Under the pieces are notes generated by a model. The model was not told the origin of the DNA, did no database searches, and saw only the letters and a program-made list of their open reading frames with translations. Position numbers and translations under genes: made by a program. Shown piece by piece: positions 24,000 to 32,453 of a stretch of DNA of 64,000 nt. This DNA comes from Thermosipho melanesiensis BI429 (GTDB lineage: Bacteria; Thermotogota; Thermotogae; Thermotogales; Fervidobacteriaceae). The stretch spans positions 558,001 to 622,000 of the forward strand of contig NC_009616.1 in NCBI RefSeq assembly GCF_000016905.1. The letters run 5' to 3'. Position 1 is the stretch's first letter. The number at the start of each line of letters is the position of its first letter.

Positions 24000-24620
24000 A
24001 TGACAATCTTGGTAACCGGTGCAAACAGGGGTATAGGATTAGCATTGGTAAAAGAAGCCAAAAAACGTGGTCATATGGTAATACAAACAATGAGAAAATC
24101 GATTAATAAAGCATATTACTTGGATTTATCAGATTTAAATTCAATTGAAAAGTTTGTAGATGAACTACCTTTGGAAATAGATGTTTTGATTAACAACGCA
24201 GGGATATTGTACAAAGATAAATTTGGAATACTAAATTATGAAAATTTTTTAAATTCCTTTAAAGTAAATACACTTGGAGCACTATTTTTAACTGAGACAC
24301 TGTATAAAAGAAACAAATTGAGAAAAAAAGTTATAAATATAACTTCTATATTAGGTTCCATAGAATTAACAAATAACACTCCTAGTTTTTCATACTCCAT
24401 TTCAAAAGCTGCACTTAATATGGTTACAAAACTTTTATCAACAAATTTAAAGGGAATTTCTGTTATTTCAGTCCATCCTGGATGGGTAAGAACGGATATG
24501 GGGGGAAAAGAAGCTCCAATCTTTCCCGAAGAATCTGCAAAAGGAATACTTAACATAGCAGAACAAGTTGAAGATACAGGAACATTTATAGATTATACGG
24601 GAAAACTGCTTCCTTGGTAA
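24000..24620 (+). CDS. Short-chain dehydrogenase/reductase
   Basis: A 206-residue classical-type SDR, slightly short. Nucleotide site TGANRGIG (residues 6-13), NNAG near residue 65, catalytic Ser in NITSILGS, and YSISKAA with Tyr and Lys. PGWVRTDMGG closes the fold, as in the sniffer/carbonyl reductase-like group. It probably reduces a carbonyl with NAD(P)H in the cytoplasm; the substrate is unknown. AAGGAGG lies within the end of the transpeptidase gene. Its last 28 bases overlap the convergent glgX-type gene with no terminator between. Confidence 0.92.
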   Translation: MTILVTGANRGIGLALVKEAKKRGHMVIQTMRKSINKAYYLDLSDLNSIEKFVDELPLEIDVLINNAGILYKDKFGILNYENFLNSFKVNTLGALFLTETLYKRNKLRKKVINITSILGSIELTNNTPSFSYSISKAALNMVTKLLSTNLKGISVISVHPGWVRTDMGGKEAPIFPEESAKGILNIAEQVEDTGTFIDYTGKLLPW

Positions 24621-26782
24621 CTTTTTTGACTAATTAGAACAACAGAACTTTTTGGTTGGGCTATATAATTAAAACCAACTTGTTCTGGCACATCTAAAAA
24701 ATCGTTAGGTGAATCCTTTGAAGTATCTACTACCCTGTACCAAGTTTTATTGTGAAGAATTGGCAAGGTAAATTGTAATGGTTCTATCCATTGGTTCAAA
24801 ATCACAAATATATCATTATCTTCTTTTGCATTTTCACATAAAAAATCACTTCCGCTTATCATAAAAGCAATAGAGTGAGAATTATATGACCAATCTGGTT
24901 CAAATGGCATAATACCATGCCAACTAATATCTGCTATTCCATCTCCTGTCAAATCTTTACCGGTAAAAAAATGTCTTCTTCTCAATGCGTGATGTTTTTT
25001 TCTAAATTCAATCATTTTTTTAAAAAATCTAAAAATGTCATAATGCTTTTCCTTTAACGTCCAATCAAGCCATGTCTTTTCATTATCTTGACAATATGCA
25101 TTGTTATTGCCATATTGTGTTCTGTAGATTTCATCACCCATTAAAATCATAGGGGTACCGTGCGATATCATAAGAATAGTAATAAAGTTTTTTACTTGTT
25201 GTTTCCTAATTTTTATTATTTTTGGTTCGTCAGTTTCTCCTTCAACGCCGTGATTGTAACTAAAATTTTCATTGGTACCATCTCTATTATCCTCACCATT
25301 TTCCTCATTATGCTTTTCATTATAACTAACAAGATCTCTCATAGTAAATCCATCATGACAAGTAATGAAATTTATACTTGCTTGGGGATTTCTATTACCA
25401 TACAAATCCTCACTACCTGTTATCCTTTTTGCAAGTTCTATTATTACTCCTTCATCTCCTCTTACAAACTTTCTTACTATGTCTCTATATTTTCCGTTCC
25501 ATTCCGCCCAACCCTGTGGAAATTCACCTAAAAAATACCCTCCTGCTGCATCCCAACCTTCTGCAATAAGTTTTAAATTATGTAATATGGGATCTTCAGA
25601 AATATCCTTAAGAAGTGAAAAATCACCTATCCACCTTCCATCAGGGGTTCTACCCAACACAGCAGCAAGATCAAATCTAAAACCATCAACATGCATTTCA
25701 GTAACCCAATACCTAAGACTATCTATTATAAGCTGCTTTACAACAGGATGATTACAGTTTAGTGTATTTCCACACCCCGAATAATTTAAATAATATCTTT
25801 TATTCTTTGGGTTAAGCATGTAATATATTTCATTATCTATTCCCCTAAAGTTTAAAGTGGGACCTAATTCATTACCTTCACCTGTATGGTTATAAACAAC
25901 ATCAAGTATAACCTCAAAACCATTTTTATGGAGTTCTTTTACAAAATCCTTAAATAAAAATACTTGTTCACCAAGTTTAAGACCAACAGAGTAATTACCA
26001 GTCACCGCAAAAAAACCCAACGGATTGTAACCCCAAACATCTTTTAATTTTTTACCAGTTATGGGATTAATTCTGTCAATTGAATTCACATTAAATTCAA
26101 AAACTGGCATTAATTCAATCGTCGTAACTCCCAATTCTTTTAAATGATCAAGCTTCTCAATTATTCCCAGAAACGTTCCACGGAATTTTACATTTGAAGT
26201 AGGGCTTATGGTAAATAACCTTACATGCATTTCGTATATAACAGTATCTTCCCATGGAATATGTAATTGTTTGTCATTACCCCAATCATATTTTGAATCA
26301 TCTATAACTATTGATTTTGTGGGACTTTTTGCAGAATCCTCTGTAGAAAATGACAAATCTTTTAAAGGAGAATTTTTATCATATCCATATACAGATGATG
26401 AATCCCAATCAAAGGAACTTGAAATTGCCTTGGCATACGGATCAACTAACAACTTATTAAGATTAAACCTTTTCCCCTCTTCTGGATTGTAGGGACCATC
26501 CACCCGCCAACCATAGTATTGACCATGTTTTACACCATAAACGTATATATGCCAAATATCTCCCGTCTTATTCAAGATAGGGTCTAACTCAAAACTATGA
26601 GATGGTTTTTCATCGTAATAGTTTTGATACAATTCTAAAATTACCCTTTCGGCATGCCTTGAGAATAACGCAAAATTTACACCAGTATCATCTGGTGTGG
26701 CACCAAGCCTTGGATATCCTCTTTTGGTTTTTAATTTAACAGTTGAATCAGGATTATCATATTGTAATGGATAATCTGCCAT
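24593..26782 (-). CDS. glgX: Glycogen debranching enzyme, GlgX/isoamylase type
   Basis: A 729-residue GH13 alpha-1,6-glucosidase of the GlgX/TreX group, which removes branches from glycogen. N-terminal CBM48 domain, residues 15-125 (RLGATPDDTGVNFALFS). Catalytic barrel: VILDVVYNHTGEGN (region I), MHVDGFRFDLAAVLGR (nucleophile Asp), LIAEGWD (acid Glu) and ITCHDGFTMRDLVSYN (third Asp). Length is standard. The ATG 26782 is two bases after the OsmC stop, yet no ribosome site precedes it, so translation may rely on coupling to the upstream gene. Its 3' end overlaps the SDR gene by 28 bases. Confidence 0.95.
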   Translation of the reverse strand: MADYPLQYDNPDSTVKLKTKRGYPRLGATPDDTGVNFALFSRHAERVILELYQNYYDEKPSHSFELDPILNKTGDIWHIYVYGVKHGQYYGWRVDGPYNPEEGKRFNLNKLLVDPYAKAISSSFDWDSSSVYGYDKNSPLKDLSFSTEDSAKSPTKSIVIDDSKYDWGNDKQLHIPWEDTVIYEMHVRLFTISPTSNVKFRGTFLGIIEKLDHLKELGVTTIELMPVFEFNVNSIDRINPITGKKLKDVWGYNPLGFFAVTGNYSVGLKLGEQVFLFKDFVKELHKNGFEVILDVVYNHTGEGNELGPTLNFRGIDNEIYYMLNPKNKRYYLNYSGCGNTLNCNHPVVKQLIIDSLRYWVTEMHVDGFRFDLAAVLGRTPDGRWIGDFSLLKDISEDPILHNLKLIAEGWDAAGGYFLGEFPQGWAEWNGKYRDIVRKFVRGDEGVIIELAKRITGSEDLYGNRNPQASINFITCHDGFTMRDLVSYNEKHNEENGEDNRDGTNENFSYNHGVEGETDEPKIIKIRKQQVKNFITILMISHGTPMILMGDEIYRTQYGNNNAYCQDNEKTWLDWTLKEKHYDIFRFFKKMIEFRKKHHALRRRHFFTGKDLTGDGIADISWHGIMPFEPDWSYNSHSIAFMISGSDFLCENAKEDNDIFVILNQWIEPLQFTLPILHNKTWYRVVDTSKDSPNDFLDVPEQVGFNYIAQPKSSVVLISQKSYQGSSFPV

Positions 26783-26783
26783 A

Positions 26784-27209
26784 TTATAGATAAACTATTT
26801 CGTGTGTAAATTCTGGTATAACTTTCTTTAACATTGCAGAAACTGCACAATACTTATCCTGAGAAAGTGTAACAGATTTTTCAACCTTATCCTTTGGTGG
26901 TTCTCCATCAAATTTGAAAATATATTTTAAGTGCATTTTTGTAAATACCTTTGGATGTTCCCGCGCCATTTCATATTCTACTTCTAATTTAAACAATTCC
27001 ATTTGATCAATTACTTTCATTTTTCTAAGTAATGATACAACATCCATCCCAGTACAACCCATAAGAGAATATAAGATTAATTCCTTTGGTCTTACACCTG
27101 CATCTTTCCCTCCAACATTTTCTGAAGCATCAAGTATTAAATCATGTCCCGATGTTGTTTTTGTATAGAATAACATTTTGTCATAAAAATTTAGCTCAGC
27201 TTTTGCCAC
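26784..27209 (-). CDS. OsmC/Ohr-family protein
   Basis: A 141-residue OsmC-like protein. The block [24 protein letters not shown] carries the first redox Cys of the family, and [15 protein letters not shown] the second, so a thiol peroxidase role is plausible. I start it at GTG 27209, eight bases after AAAGGAG; the frame is open to 27308, but that part overlaps the CcdA-like gene. Clustering with CcdA and thioredoxin-like genes fits thiol chemistry. Confidence 0.88.
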   Translation of the reverse strand: MAKAELNFYDKMLFYTKTTSGHDLILDASENVGGKDAGVRPKELILYSLMGCTGMDVVSLLRKMKVIDQMELFKLEVEYEMAREHPKVFTKMHLKYIFKFDGEPPKDKVEKSVTLSQDKYCAVSAMLKKVIPEFTHEIVYL

Positions 27210-27223
27210 AATCTTCACTCCTT

Positions 27224-27862
27224 TCACACCACCATTTTTCCCATAATTATTAATATCCCAAGAAGGATTAGAAAAACTCCACCTACCACTCTTAAAAATA
27301 TCTCCCACTTTGTACTTTTAAATTCCATTGTTAGTATCTTTGAAACAGAAGCACCAATAGTAAGAAAAGGAATAGAAATTCCCAAAGAATAAACAAACAA
27401 CAAAATTGCACCCTTTGTTGAACTTACACTTGCGGCAATAGAAAGTATTGAAGCCAAGATAGGACTACTACACGGAATCCAAATTATTCCAATTCCTCCG
27501 CCAAGCAAAAAACCCGTTAAAAATCCACCACCTTTAAATTTCCAAACGTTTACCCTTCTTGGCTTAAAAAATTCCTTTTGTAGAATATACAATATCCCCA
27601 TTACAATTATTATAAAGCCAAGTACATAATTAATTATACTACCATATTTTGCAAAAAAAAGTCCAAAAAGAGATGAAAATATTCCAATAATTGTAAAAAA
27701 TATGGAAAACCCCAAAAAGAATCCAAAAAGTTTAAAAAACTTATTCTTTGCAGTAAAAAGTATGCCAAGAAAAGCAGGAATTAACGGCAAAACACACGGA
27801 CTAAAAAAAGATAAAATCCCATGCCCCAATGCCACCCATATACCTACATCTTTGTAAAACAC
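27224..27862 (-). CDS. CcdA-like transmembrane thiol/electron carrier
   Basis: A 212-residue membrane protein with six hydrophobic segments, of the CcdA/DsbD-gamma family that passes electrons from cytoplasmic thioredoxin to exported thiol proteins. Segment 1 has [16 protein letters not shown] with the proline-flanked Cys, and segment 4 has [15 protein letters not shown] with the second Cys, giving the expected pair. The gene for an exported thioredoxin-like protein ends five bases upstream, a likely redox partner. Confidence 0.93.
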   Translation of the reverse strand: MFYKDVGIWVALGHGILSFFSPCVLPLIPAFLGILFTAKNKFFKLFGFFLGFSIFFTIIGIFSSLFGLFFAKYGSIINYVLGFIIIVMGILYILQKEFFKPRRVNVWKFKGGGFLTGFLLGGGIGIIWIPCSSPILASILSIAASVSSTKGAILLFVYSLGISIPFLTIGASVSKILTMEFKSTKWEIFLRVVGGVFLILLGILIIMGKMVV

Positions 27863-27866
27863 AATT

Positions 27867-28538
27867 TCAATCCTCCAAAAGAAGTATTCTTAATACTCCT
27901 TTTTCAAATAATTTATCCGCAATTTCTCTGGAATTTGTTAAATATGTTTTGTAGATATCTATCTTATCTTTAATCTCTTTTAGTTCAACTGAATTTTTAT
28001 CCATTTCTTTTACAAGATCAAAGTCTTCTTTTGAAACCTTAATTATTTTACTTTTTCCAAGGCAAAAATCTTTCTGTTTAGAATACGTTTGAAAACTTTC
28101 TTTGTAATTTTCAAATGTGACTTTTAGTATATACATAAGTGCCTTTTTAAAGTCTTCTAACGACATATATCCTGGTATAGATGTTATTCCACTATCCATA
28201 TATAAAAATACAAAAGTTGGTGTTCCTCTTACTCCAAATGCAGAAAAAAGTTCCATGTTTGTAAACTCCTCACTCATAAATGTTGTTTTTTGCGTGTTGG
28301 GATTTATTTTTGCAAATACGTATGATGCTCTTAAAATTTGCTGAAAGTCTTCTGAAGTTAACACTTCATTTTCGAATTTTTTACAGTACACACATGAAGG
28401 CGAAGAAAAATATATTAATAAAGGCTTATCCTCAATTTTTGAAATTTGGTGAGCAATACCCAAATCGTAAAAAGTATAATTATATGCAAATATAAACGTT
28501 GCGAAAATTATTAAAGTTAAAAAAAATACTTTTCTCAT
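27867..28538 (-). CDS. Exported thioredoxin-like protein
   Basis: A 223-residue protein with an N-terminal signal or anchor (MRKVFFLTLIIFATFIFA). The thioredoxin fold follows: PLLIYFSSPSCVYCKKFENEVL contains the CVYC redox pair, and GVRGTPTFVFLYMDSG the cis-Pro loop. The C-terminal 80 residues are helical and unassigned. Located next to CcdA, it is likely the outside acceptor of reductant. A single extra Cys (KDFCLGK) lies in the tail. Confidence 0.9.
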   Translation of the reverse strand: MRKVFFLTLIIFATFIFAYNYTFYDLGIAHQISKIEDKPLLIYFSSPSCVYCKKFENEVLTSEDFQQILRASYVFAKINPNTQKTTFMSEEFTNMELFSAFGVRGTPTFVFLYMDSGITSIPGYMSLEDFKKALMYILKVTFENYKESFQTYSKQKDFCLGKSKIIKVSKEDFDLVKEMDKNSVELKEIKDKIDIYKTYLTNSREIADKLFEKGVLRILLLED

Positions 28539-28652
28539 AATTTAACCTTCTTTCCAATTTTGAATCTCTTTGAATGTATTTTACTTAAAAACCTAATAAC
28601 TGGGCATTTTAATCTTAAAAATTTAAAAAATCTCATCTTACCGCTCCCAAAA

Positions 28653-28679
28653 ACTAAGGGCAGGTTACCCTGCCTTAGT
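28653..28679 (-). terminator. Terminator after the glutaredoxin-like gene
   Basis: Hairpin of a 6-base GC stem plus 5 more pairs across a one-base bulge, followed on the minus strand by AGTTTTTGG. It overlaps the stop region of the glutaredoxin gene and separates the trxB group from the CcdA group. Confidence 0.8.
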
Positions 28680-28917
28680 TTACATTTAATAACCTATCTA
28701 TTTTTGCTTTATCAAATCCCACTATTACTTGATTCCCTATCTCTATCACTGGAACCCCAAGTTGTTTGCTTTTTTTGTACATTCTTTCAGCAGCTTTTTG
28801 GTCTTTCGATACATCATATTCTTTGAATTTAAAACCAAGTTGCTTAAAATACTGTTTTGCTTTTCTGCAGTATGGACAAGTGGGAGTAGTATATATAACT
28901 ATTTTTACGTGTTGCAC
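28675..28917 (-). CDS. Glutaredoxin-like protein
   Basis: An 80-residue single-domain thiol oxidoreductase. CPYC sits in YTTPTCPYCRKAKQYF at the start of helix 1, the cis-Pro in GVPVIEIG, and the last helix is GFDKAKIDRLL. The family reduces disulfides in the cytoplasm, here probably with electrons from the adjacent TrxB. The start is GTG 28917 behind AAGGAGGTGG. It lies 12 bases after trxB and is the last gene before the terminator. Confidence 0.93.
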   Translation of the reverse strand: MQHVKIVIYTTPTCPYCRKAKQYFKQLGFKFKEYDVSKDQKAAERMYKKSKQLGVPVIEIGNQVIVGFDKAKIDRLLNVN

Positions 28918-28929
28918 GTTGCCACCTCC

Positions 28930-29880
28930 TTAGAAATATTTTTTTGCAGCATGTTCAACGGCAATTGCCCCATCTGCGGCAGCTGTCACAATTTGTCTTA
29001 AATTTTTCTTCCTCACATCTCCAACTGCATATATACCAGGCACATTAGTTTCCATATTTTCATCAGTCAATATATAACCGTATTCATCTACTTCAACAAT
29101 TTCCTTAACAAGGTCACTATTTGGTTGAAGACCTACGTATATAAACACGCCCTCTGCTTTTATAACAGTTTCTTTTCCTGTTTCGTTATCAACCACAACT
29201 ACTTCTTCAACTTTATCTGTACCTCTAATTTCTTTTACAAGGGAGTTTAATATAACCTTTACGTTTTTATTTTGGAGTAATCTATCTTGTAAAACCTTTG
29301 CAGCGGTAAGATAAGGTAAGTTTTGTACCATAGTTATGCTTTTTACCATTTTTGCCAAAAAGTGTGCCTCATCACAAGCACTATCTCCTCCACCAACGAC
29401 TACAACATCTTTTCCTGAAAACAAATACCCATCACACGCTGCACAGTAAGTCACGCCTCTCCCCCTGAACTCCTCTTCACCGGGAACTCCCAATTTTCTG
29501 GGAACTGCACCTGTAGCATAGATAAGAACTTTTCCTTTAACCTTTTTTCCATTATCAAGCTCAACATATCTGTATTCATCATCATACGAAATTTTCATTA
29601 TTTCTGTAGTAACAATTTCCGCTCCAAAAGCTTTTGCGTGTTCCGCAAACTTTTCTCCAAGTTCTCCGCCTTCTATTTTTATAATTCCAGGCCAGTTTTC
29701 CACAACATGAGTTTGCGTTACAGCACCACCTTCAAGTGCTTTTTCAAACACAACCGCAGAAAGACCCGCACGCCCTGCGTAAATTGCGGCAGTAAGCCCA
29801 GCAGGTCCGGCTCCCACAATTAATACATCGTAATACTCTTTCGGACCAGTTGAAATATTTCCTAAATCGAAGTGGACCAT
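28930..29880 (-). CDS. trxB: Thioredoxin reductase
   Basis: A 316-residue FAD and NAD(P)H-dependent low-molecular-weight thioredoxin reductase. FAD site VGAGPAGLTAAIYAGRAG near residue 22; redox CAAC in VTYCAACDGYLF; NAD(P)H site VVGGGDSACDEA; and the C-terminal FAD motif GIYAVGDVR. It passes electrons to thioredoxin-like partners; the natural one in thermophiles is often a PDO, encoded directly upstream. Length is standard. The operon order is PDO, trxB, glutaredoxin. Confidence 0.97.
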   Translation of the reverse strand: MVHFDLGNISTGPKEYYDVLIVGAGPAGLTAAIYAGRAGLSAVVFEKALEGGAVTQTHVVENWPGIIKIEGGELGEKFAEHAKAFGAEIVTTEIMKISYDDEYRYVELDNGKKVKGKVLIYATGAVPRKLGVPGEEEFRGRGVTYCAACDGYLFSGKDVVVVGGGDSACDEAHFLAKMVKSITMVQNLPYLTAAKVLQDRLLQNKNVKVILNSLVKEIRGTDKVEEVVVVDNETGKETVIKAEGVFIYVGLQPNSDLVKEIVEVDEYGYILTDENMETNVPGIYAVGDVRKKNLRQIVTAAADGAIAVEHAAKKYF

Positions 29881-29891
29881 ACTTCACCACC

Positions 29892-30554
29892 TCACTTTAT
29901 AGCTTTTAAAACTTCTTCAAGATATTGTGCTTCAGGATATGCTCCTATAAAGAAAGTGTTTGGATTTCTATTAATGACAATATGTGGAACAGATGAAACA
30001 CCAAATTCATTACTCAGTTCAAAAAACTCATTTGCTTCAATCATTTCTGCTTTGATAAGAGGATTTACCAAAGCAAAATTATGTGCTGTTAGTACCGCAC
30101 GTGGACAGTATGGACAAGTTGGTGTAACAAAAACACTTATTTTTACTGGTTTGTCAATTTTCTTAAGTTTTTCAATAGTCTCAGGAGAAAGTTCAGGATT
30201 TGCTCCTTTTCCAAATGTCACTATATCTTGAACAAGTGTACCAAACTCATGACCAGAAGGTATACCATAAAATCTTACGCCTTTATCTTCTCCATCCTCC
30301 AAAGTTAAAATAAGAGCAGGGGTCATTTCCACTTGAAATTTCTCCGCCAAATCTTTGTGTTCATTAACGTTATACTTTTCCACAACTATCTTATCAGAGA
30401 GCTCACGTACTTCATCTAAAATTTGTTCTTCAAGGTCACAATATTCGCAATTATCCTTTGAATCTCCAAAGAAAATGAGTTTTACCTTGTTGTCAAGTTC
30501 TTTTGAAAATAAATCCTCTAAATATTCCCTATCTTTTTCTGATAAAAGCGCCAT
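29892..30554 (-). CDS. Protein disulfide oxidoreductase (PDO), tandem thioredoxin folds
   Basis: A 220-residue glutaredoxin-like PDO of the thermophile type with two thioredoxin folds. The N-terminal one has CEYC in DNCEYCDLEEQIL, the C-terminal one CPYC in VTPTCPYCPRAV, and GVSSVPHIVIN gives the second cis-Pro loop. These enzymes act with TrxB as the main disulfide system of many hyperthermophiles. ATG 30554 follows GGAGGTG by seven bases; the frame is open a further 17 codons without a ribosome site. First gene of the redox operon. Confidence 0.95.
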   Translation of the reverse strand: MALLSEKDREYLEDLFSKELDNKVKLIFFGDSKDNCEYCDLEEQILDEVRELSDKIVVEKYNVNEHKDLAEKFQVEMTPALILTLEDGEDKGVRFYGIPSGHEFGTLVQDIVTFGKGANPELSPETIEKLKKIDKPVKISVFVTPTCPYCPRAVLTAHNFALVNPLIKAEMIEANEFFELSNEFGVSSVPHIVINRNPNTFFIGAYPEAQYLEEVLKAIK

Positions 30555-30596
30555 TTTAAAACACCTCCAAAAAATTTTTCCCTTTGGGTTAACTCT

Positions 30597-30648
30597 ATTA
30601 TACACTAATTTATGTAAATTAGTCTAAACTTAATGTTACAATTTAGAC
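30597..30648 (-). promoter_or_regulatory. Promoter with two dyads upstream of the PDO-trxB operon
   Basis: Minus-strand TATAAT lies at 30602-30597. Directly upstream are inverted 9-base arms at 30604-30612 and 30615-30623, and a second dyad with 7-base arms GTCTAAA and TTTAGAC at 30622-30648. Position just behind the -10 box suggests an operator or activator site; the regulator is unknown. Confidence 0.55.
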
Positions 30649-30682
30649 AAAATAGGTCGGGATTAAATCAAAAAAATAACAA

Positions 30683-30711
30683 TTGAAAAATTCCTCTATT
30701 TATGGTATCAT
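30683..30711 (+). promoter_or_regulatory. Promoter of tRNA-Ser
   Basis: TTGAAA at 30683-30688, 17 bases, then TATCAT at 30706-30711 with TG one base before it. The predicted start is a few bases ahead of the tRNA at 30722. Confidence 0.85.
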
Positions 30712-30721
30712 ATCGGTGATT

Positions 30722-30810
30722 GGAGGCGTGCACCGAACTGGCTAAGGGGCCGGTCTCGAAAACCGGTGGGCTTTTTGCCCTTGTGGGTTCGAGTCCCACC
30801 GCCTCCGCCA
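30722..30810 (+). tRNA. tRNA-Ser (anticodon CGA)
   Basis: Acceptor arms GGAGGCG (30722-30728) and CGCCTCC (30800-30806), discriminator G at 30807 and encoded CCA at 30808-30810. The anticodon stem closes around the loop CTCGAAA with CGA at 30757-30759, reading UCG codons. The long variable arm (GGGCTTTTTGCCC) is that of a class II serine tRNA, and the T loop is GTTCGAGTC. Confidence 0.97.
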
Positions 30811-30814
30811 AAAT

Positions 30815-30840
30815 GGCAGGTTTTTACCTGCCGTTTTTTT
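30815..30840 (+). terminator. Terminator after tRNA-Ser
   Basis: Stem GGCAGG with CCTGCC (30815-30820, 30827-30832), followed by GTTTTTTT. Confidence 0.93.
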
Positions 30841-30882
30841 ATAGTATAATAAAGGTAAAAGATGAAGAAAAGGAGGAAAATA

Positions 30883-31416
30883 ATGGAAAAACTTTTAGAA
30901 AGCAAAGAAATCTTTAAAGGTATTTTATTACACGTAAAAAAAGATGAAGTACTGCTCGAAAACGGAAAGAAAAGCACCAGAGAATATGTTTTACATCCAG
31001 GTGCTGTTGCAGTTGTTCCAATTTTGGACGATAATAAAATTGTGATGGTAAAACAGTATAGATATCCCGTTAAAAAATATTTGCTTGAGATACCAGCAGG
31101 GAAATTTGATTTTAAAGGTGAAAACCCATTGGAATGTGCAAAAAGAGAGTTAAAAGAAGAGACAGGATATGAAGCAAAAAAGTTTAAGTATTTAGGAATG
31201 ATTCATACTACTCCCGGTTTTTCTGATGAAGTTATACATATCTATCTTGCAAAAAATTTGGTTAAGGGAAAATCAAATCCAGATGAAGATGAGATAATAG
31301 AAGTGGAAATTAAGGATATTGACGATGTTTTAGAGAAATGTATTAATGGAGAAATAACTGATGCAAAAACCATAGTTGGTATTTTTAAGACATATTTTCA
31401 TCTAAGGAGTGAATAA
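30883..31416 (+). CDS. Nudix hydrolase, ADP-ribose pyrophosphatase type
   Basis: A 177-residue Nudix enzyme. The Nudix box spans the segment beginning GKFDFKGENPLECA and continuing KRELKEETGYEA, with REL-x-EE as the metal site. KQYRYPVKKYLLEIPAGK just before it is typical of ADP-ribose and GDP-mannose pyrophosphatases (YqkG/NudF group), which clear nucleotide sugars in the cytoplasm. ATG 30883 follows AGGAGG; seven earlier codons in frame lack a better site. It heads a plus-strand group of four with a gap of one base to the next gene. Confidence 0.92.
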   Translation: MEKLLESKEIFKGILLHVKKDEVLLENGKKSTREYVLHPGAVAVVPILDDNKIVMVKQYRYPVKKYLLEIPAGKFDFKGENPLECAKRELKEETGYEAKKFKYLGMIHTTPGFSDEVIHIYLAKNLVKGKSNPDEDEIIEVEIKDIDDVLEKCINGEITDAKTIVGIFKTYFHLRSE

Positions 31417-31417
31417 A

Positions 31418-32017
31418 ATGATTAAATTGAAAGTTAATGGAAATCTTGAAACGTTTGAAGCTTCAAAGTATAACAACTTTGGAGAACTTTTGGATGATGT
31501 TTCCAAAAGATTAAAAGGGATGGTACTCAGCGAAGTAAAGGTCAACCAAAAAGATGTTCCCATCAACAAAATTGATGAACTTAGAACGGCCATTTTGGAT
31601 GAAGAACTGGAAATAGAAATGAATTTTGTACCACTTCAAGAATTCTTTATCACAACTCTGACGGATGTCATTAAATATATTGATAATATTTCAAACCTTC
31701 TTAAAGAAGTTTCCAATAACATTTTATTAGGCGAAAATGAAGGGTTTAACAATATAGTAGATTTGGCGGAAGGTATATCTGCGATGGAAAACCTAAGAGT
31801 TAACGCAATGAAAATGACAGGTTTTACTCCATCTGATTTTGAAAACAAAATTAGCGGAAACAAAGTTGCAGAAATTCTTCAAATTTTCGTAGAAGCCCTT
31901 GAAAGAAAAGATTTATTGGAACTTTCTGATATCCTCTTTGAAAAAATACCTATAGTTTTAGAGTATTACAAAAGTTATTTCCAAAATATACTCACAACTC
32001 TAAAGCAAAATAATTAA
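31418..32017 (+). CDS. Unknown protein encoded with fliS
   Basis: A 199-residue, soluble, acidic protein with no family I can name. The first 70 residues look like a small beta-grasp or ubiquitin-like region (IKLKVNGNLETFEA, then VKVNQKDVPINKIDELRTAILD). The rest is helical and rich in Leu, Glu and Asn (NISNLLKEVSNNIL, VEALERKDLLELSDILFEKI). The ATG follows AAGGAG. It is followed 13 bases later by fliS, so a role in flagellin export or assembly is a reasonable guess, not shown by sequence. Confidence 0.75.
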   Translation: MIKLKVNGNLETFEASKYNNFGELLDDVSKRLKGMVLSEVKVNQKDVPINKIDELRTAILDEELEIEMNFVPLQEFFITTLTDVIKYIDNISNLLKEVSNNILLGENEGFNNIVDLAEGISAMENLRVNAMKMTGFTPSDFENKISGNKVAEILQIFVEALERKDLLELSDILFEKIPIVLEYYKSYFQNILTTLKQNN

Positions 32018-32030
32018 GGAAGGTGAAATA

Positions 32031-32441
32031 ATGGATTACACCGAACAAATGGTAAAGACTGCAAGTCCTGCTAAACTTATCGAAATGTTATACCAAAGAG
32101 CTATTGAACTTCTTGATATGTCTGTTGAAAGTATAAATAAAAAGGATTTCATTAACGCAAATGAATATATTAAAAAATGCCAGGACATTATCACAGAACT
32201 TAATTTATCTTTAGATATGGAAAAAGGCGGCGATATTGCTAAAAACCTAAGATCACTTTACAACTACATGTTTAAGGTTCTAGTGGATGCCAATATCAAA
32301 AAAGATACTTCAAAAATAAAAGAAGTAAGAGAATATCTCTCTGAACTTCTTGAAACATGGCGTGAAGCAATGAAAAATGTTGGAAATACTGCAAATCAGC
32401 TTCCAGATCCAAACAGACCAAGACTAAATATAAGCTTATAA
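32031..32441 (+). CDS. fliS: Flagellar export chaperone FliS
   Basis: A 136-residue four-helix-bundle chaperone that binds the C-terminus of flagellin in the cytoplasm and keeps it unfolded for export. Characteristic points: the tyrosine-containing N-terminus MDYTEQMVKTASPAKLIEMLYQRAIELLD (here shown in part), NANEYIKKCQDIITELNLSLD, and LRSLYNYMFKVLVDANIKKD, followed by a helix with LLETWREAM. Length matches the family. The flagellin gene is about 14 kb to the left. fliD, a usual neighbour, is not seen. Confidence 0.93.
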   Translation: MDYTEQMVKTASPAKLIEMLYQRAIELLDMSVESINKKDFINANEYIKKCQDIITELNLSLDMEKGGDIAKNLRSLYNYMFKVLVDANIKKDTSKIKEVREYLSELLETWREAMKNVGNTANQLPDPNRPRLNISL

Positions 32442-32453
32442 AGGTGGGATGAG

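Noticed and set aside
24474-24487. Short palindrome CCATCC-T-GGATGG near the SDR end as a glgX terminator
   Set aside because: Stem is only six bases and no T run follows on the minus strand, so it is not a convincing terminator.
25160-25751. Several plus-strand frames within the glgX gene
   Set aside because: They lie opposite strongly conserved GH13 catalytic motifs and have no ribosome sites.
28560-28826. Plus-strand 88-residue frame over the glutaredoxin gene
   Set aside because: Composition is Leu-rich mirror coding, it crosses a terminator hairpin, and the opposite strand carries a clear CPYC glutaredoxin.
30708-30977. Minus-strand 89-residue frame across tRNA-Ser
   Set aside because: It runs through the tRNA and its terminator and into the Nudix ribosome site; spurious. 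Frames reading GGGTRTHKG-like text over tRNA genes are a common false annotation.
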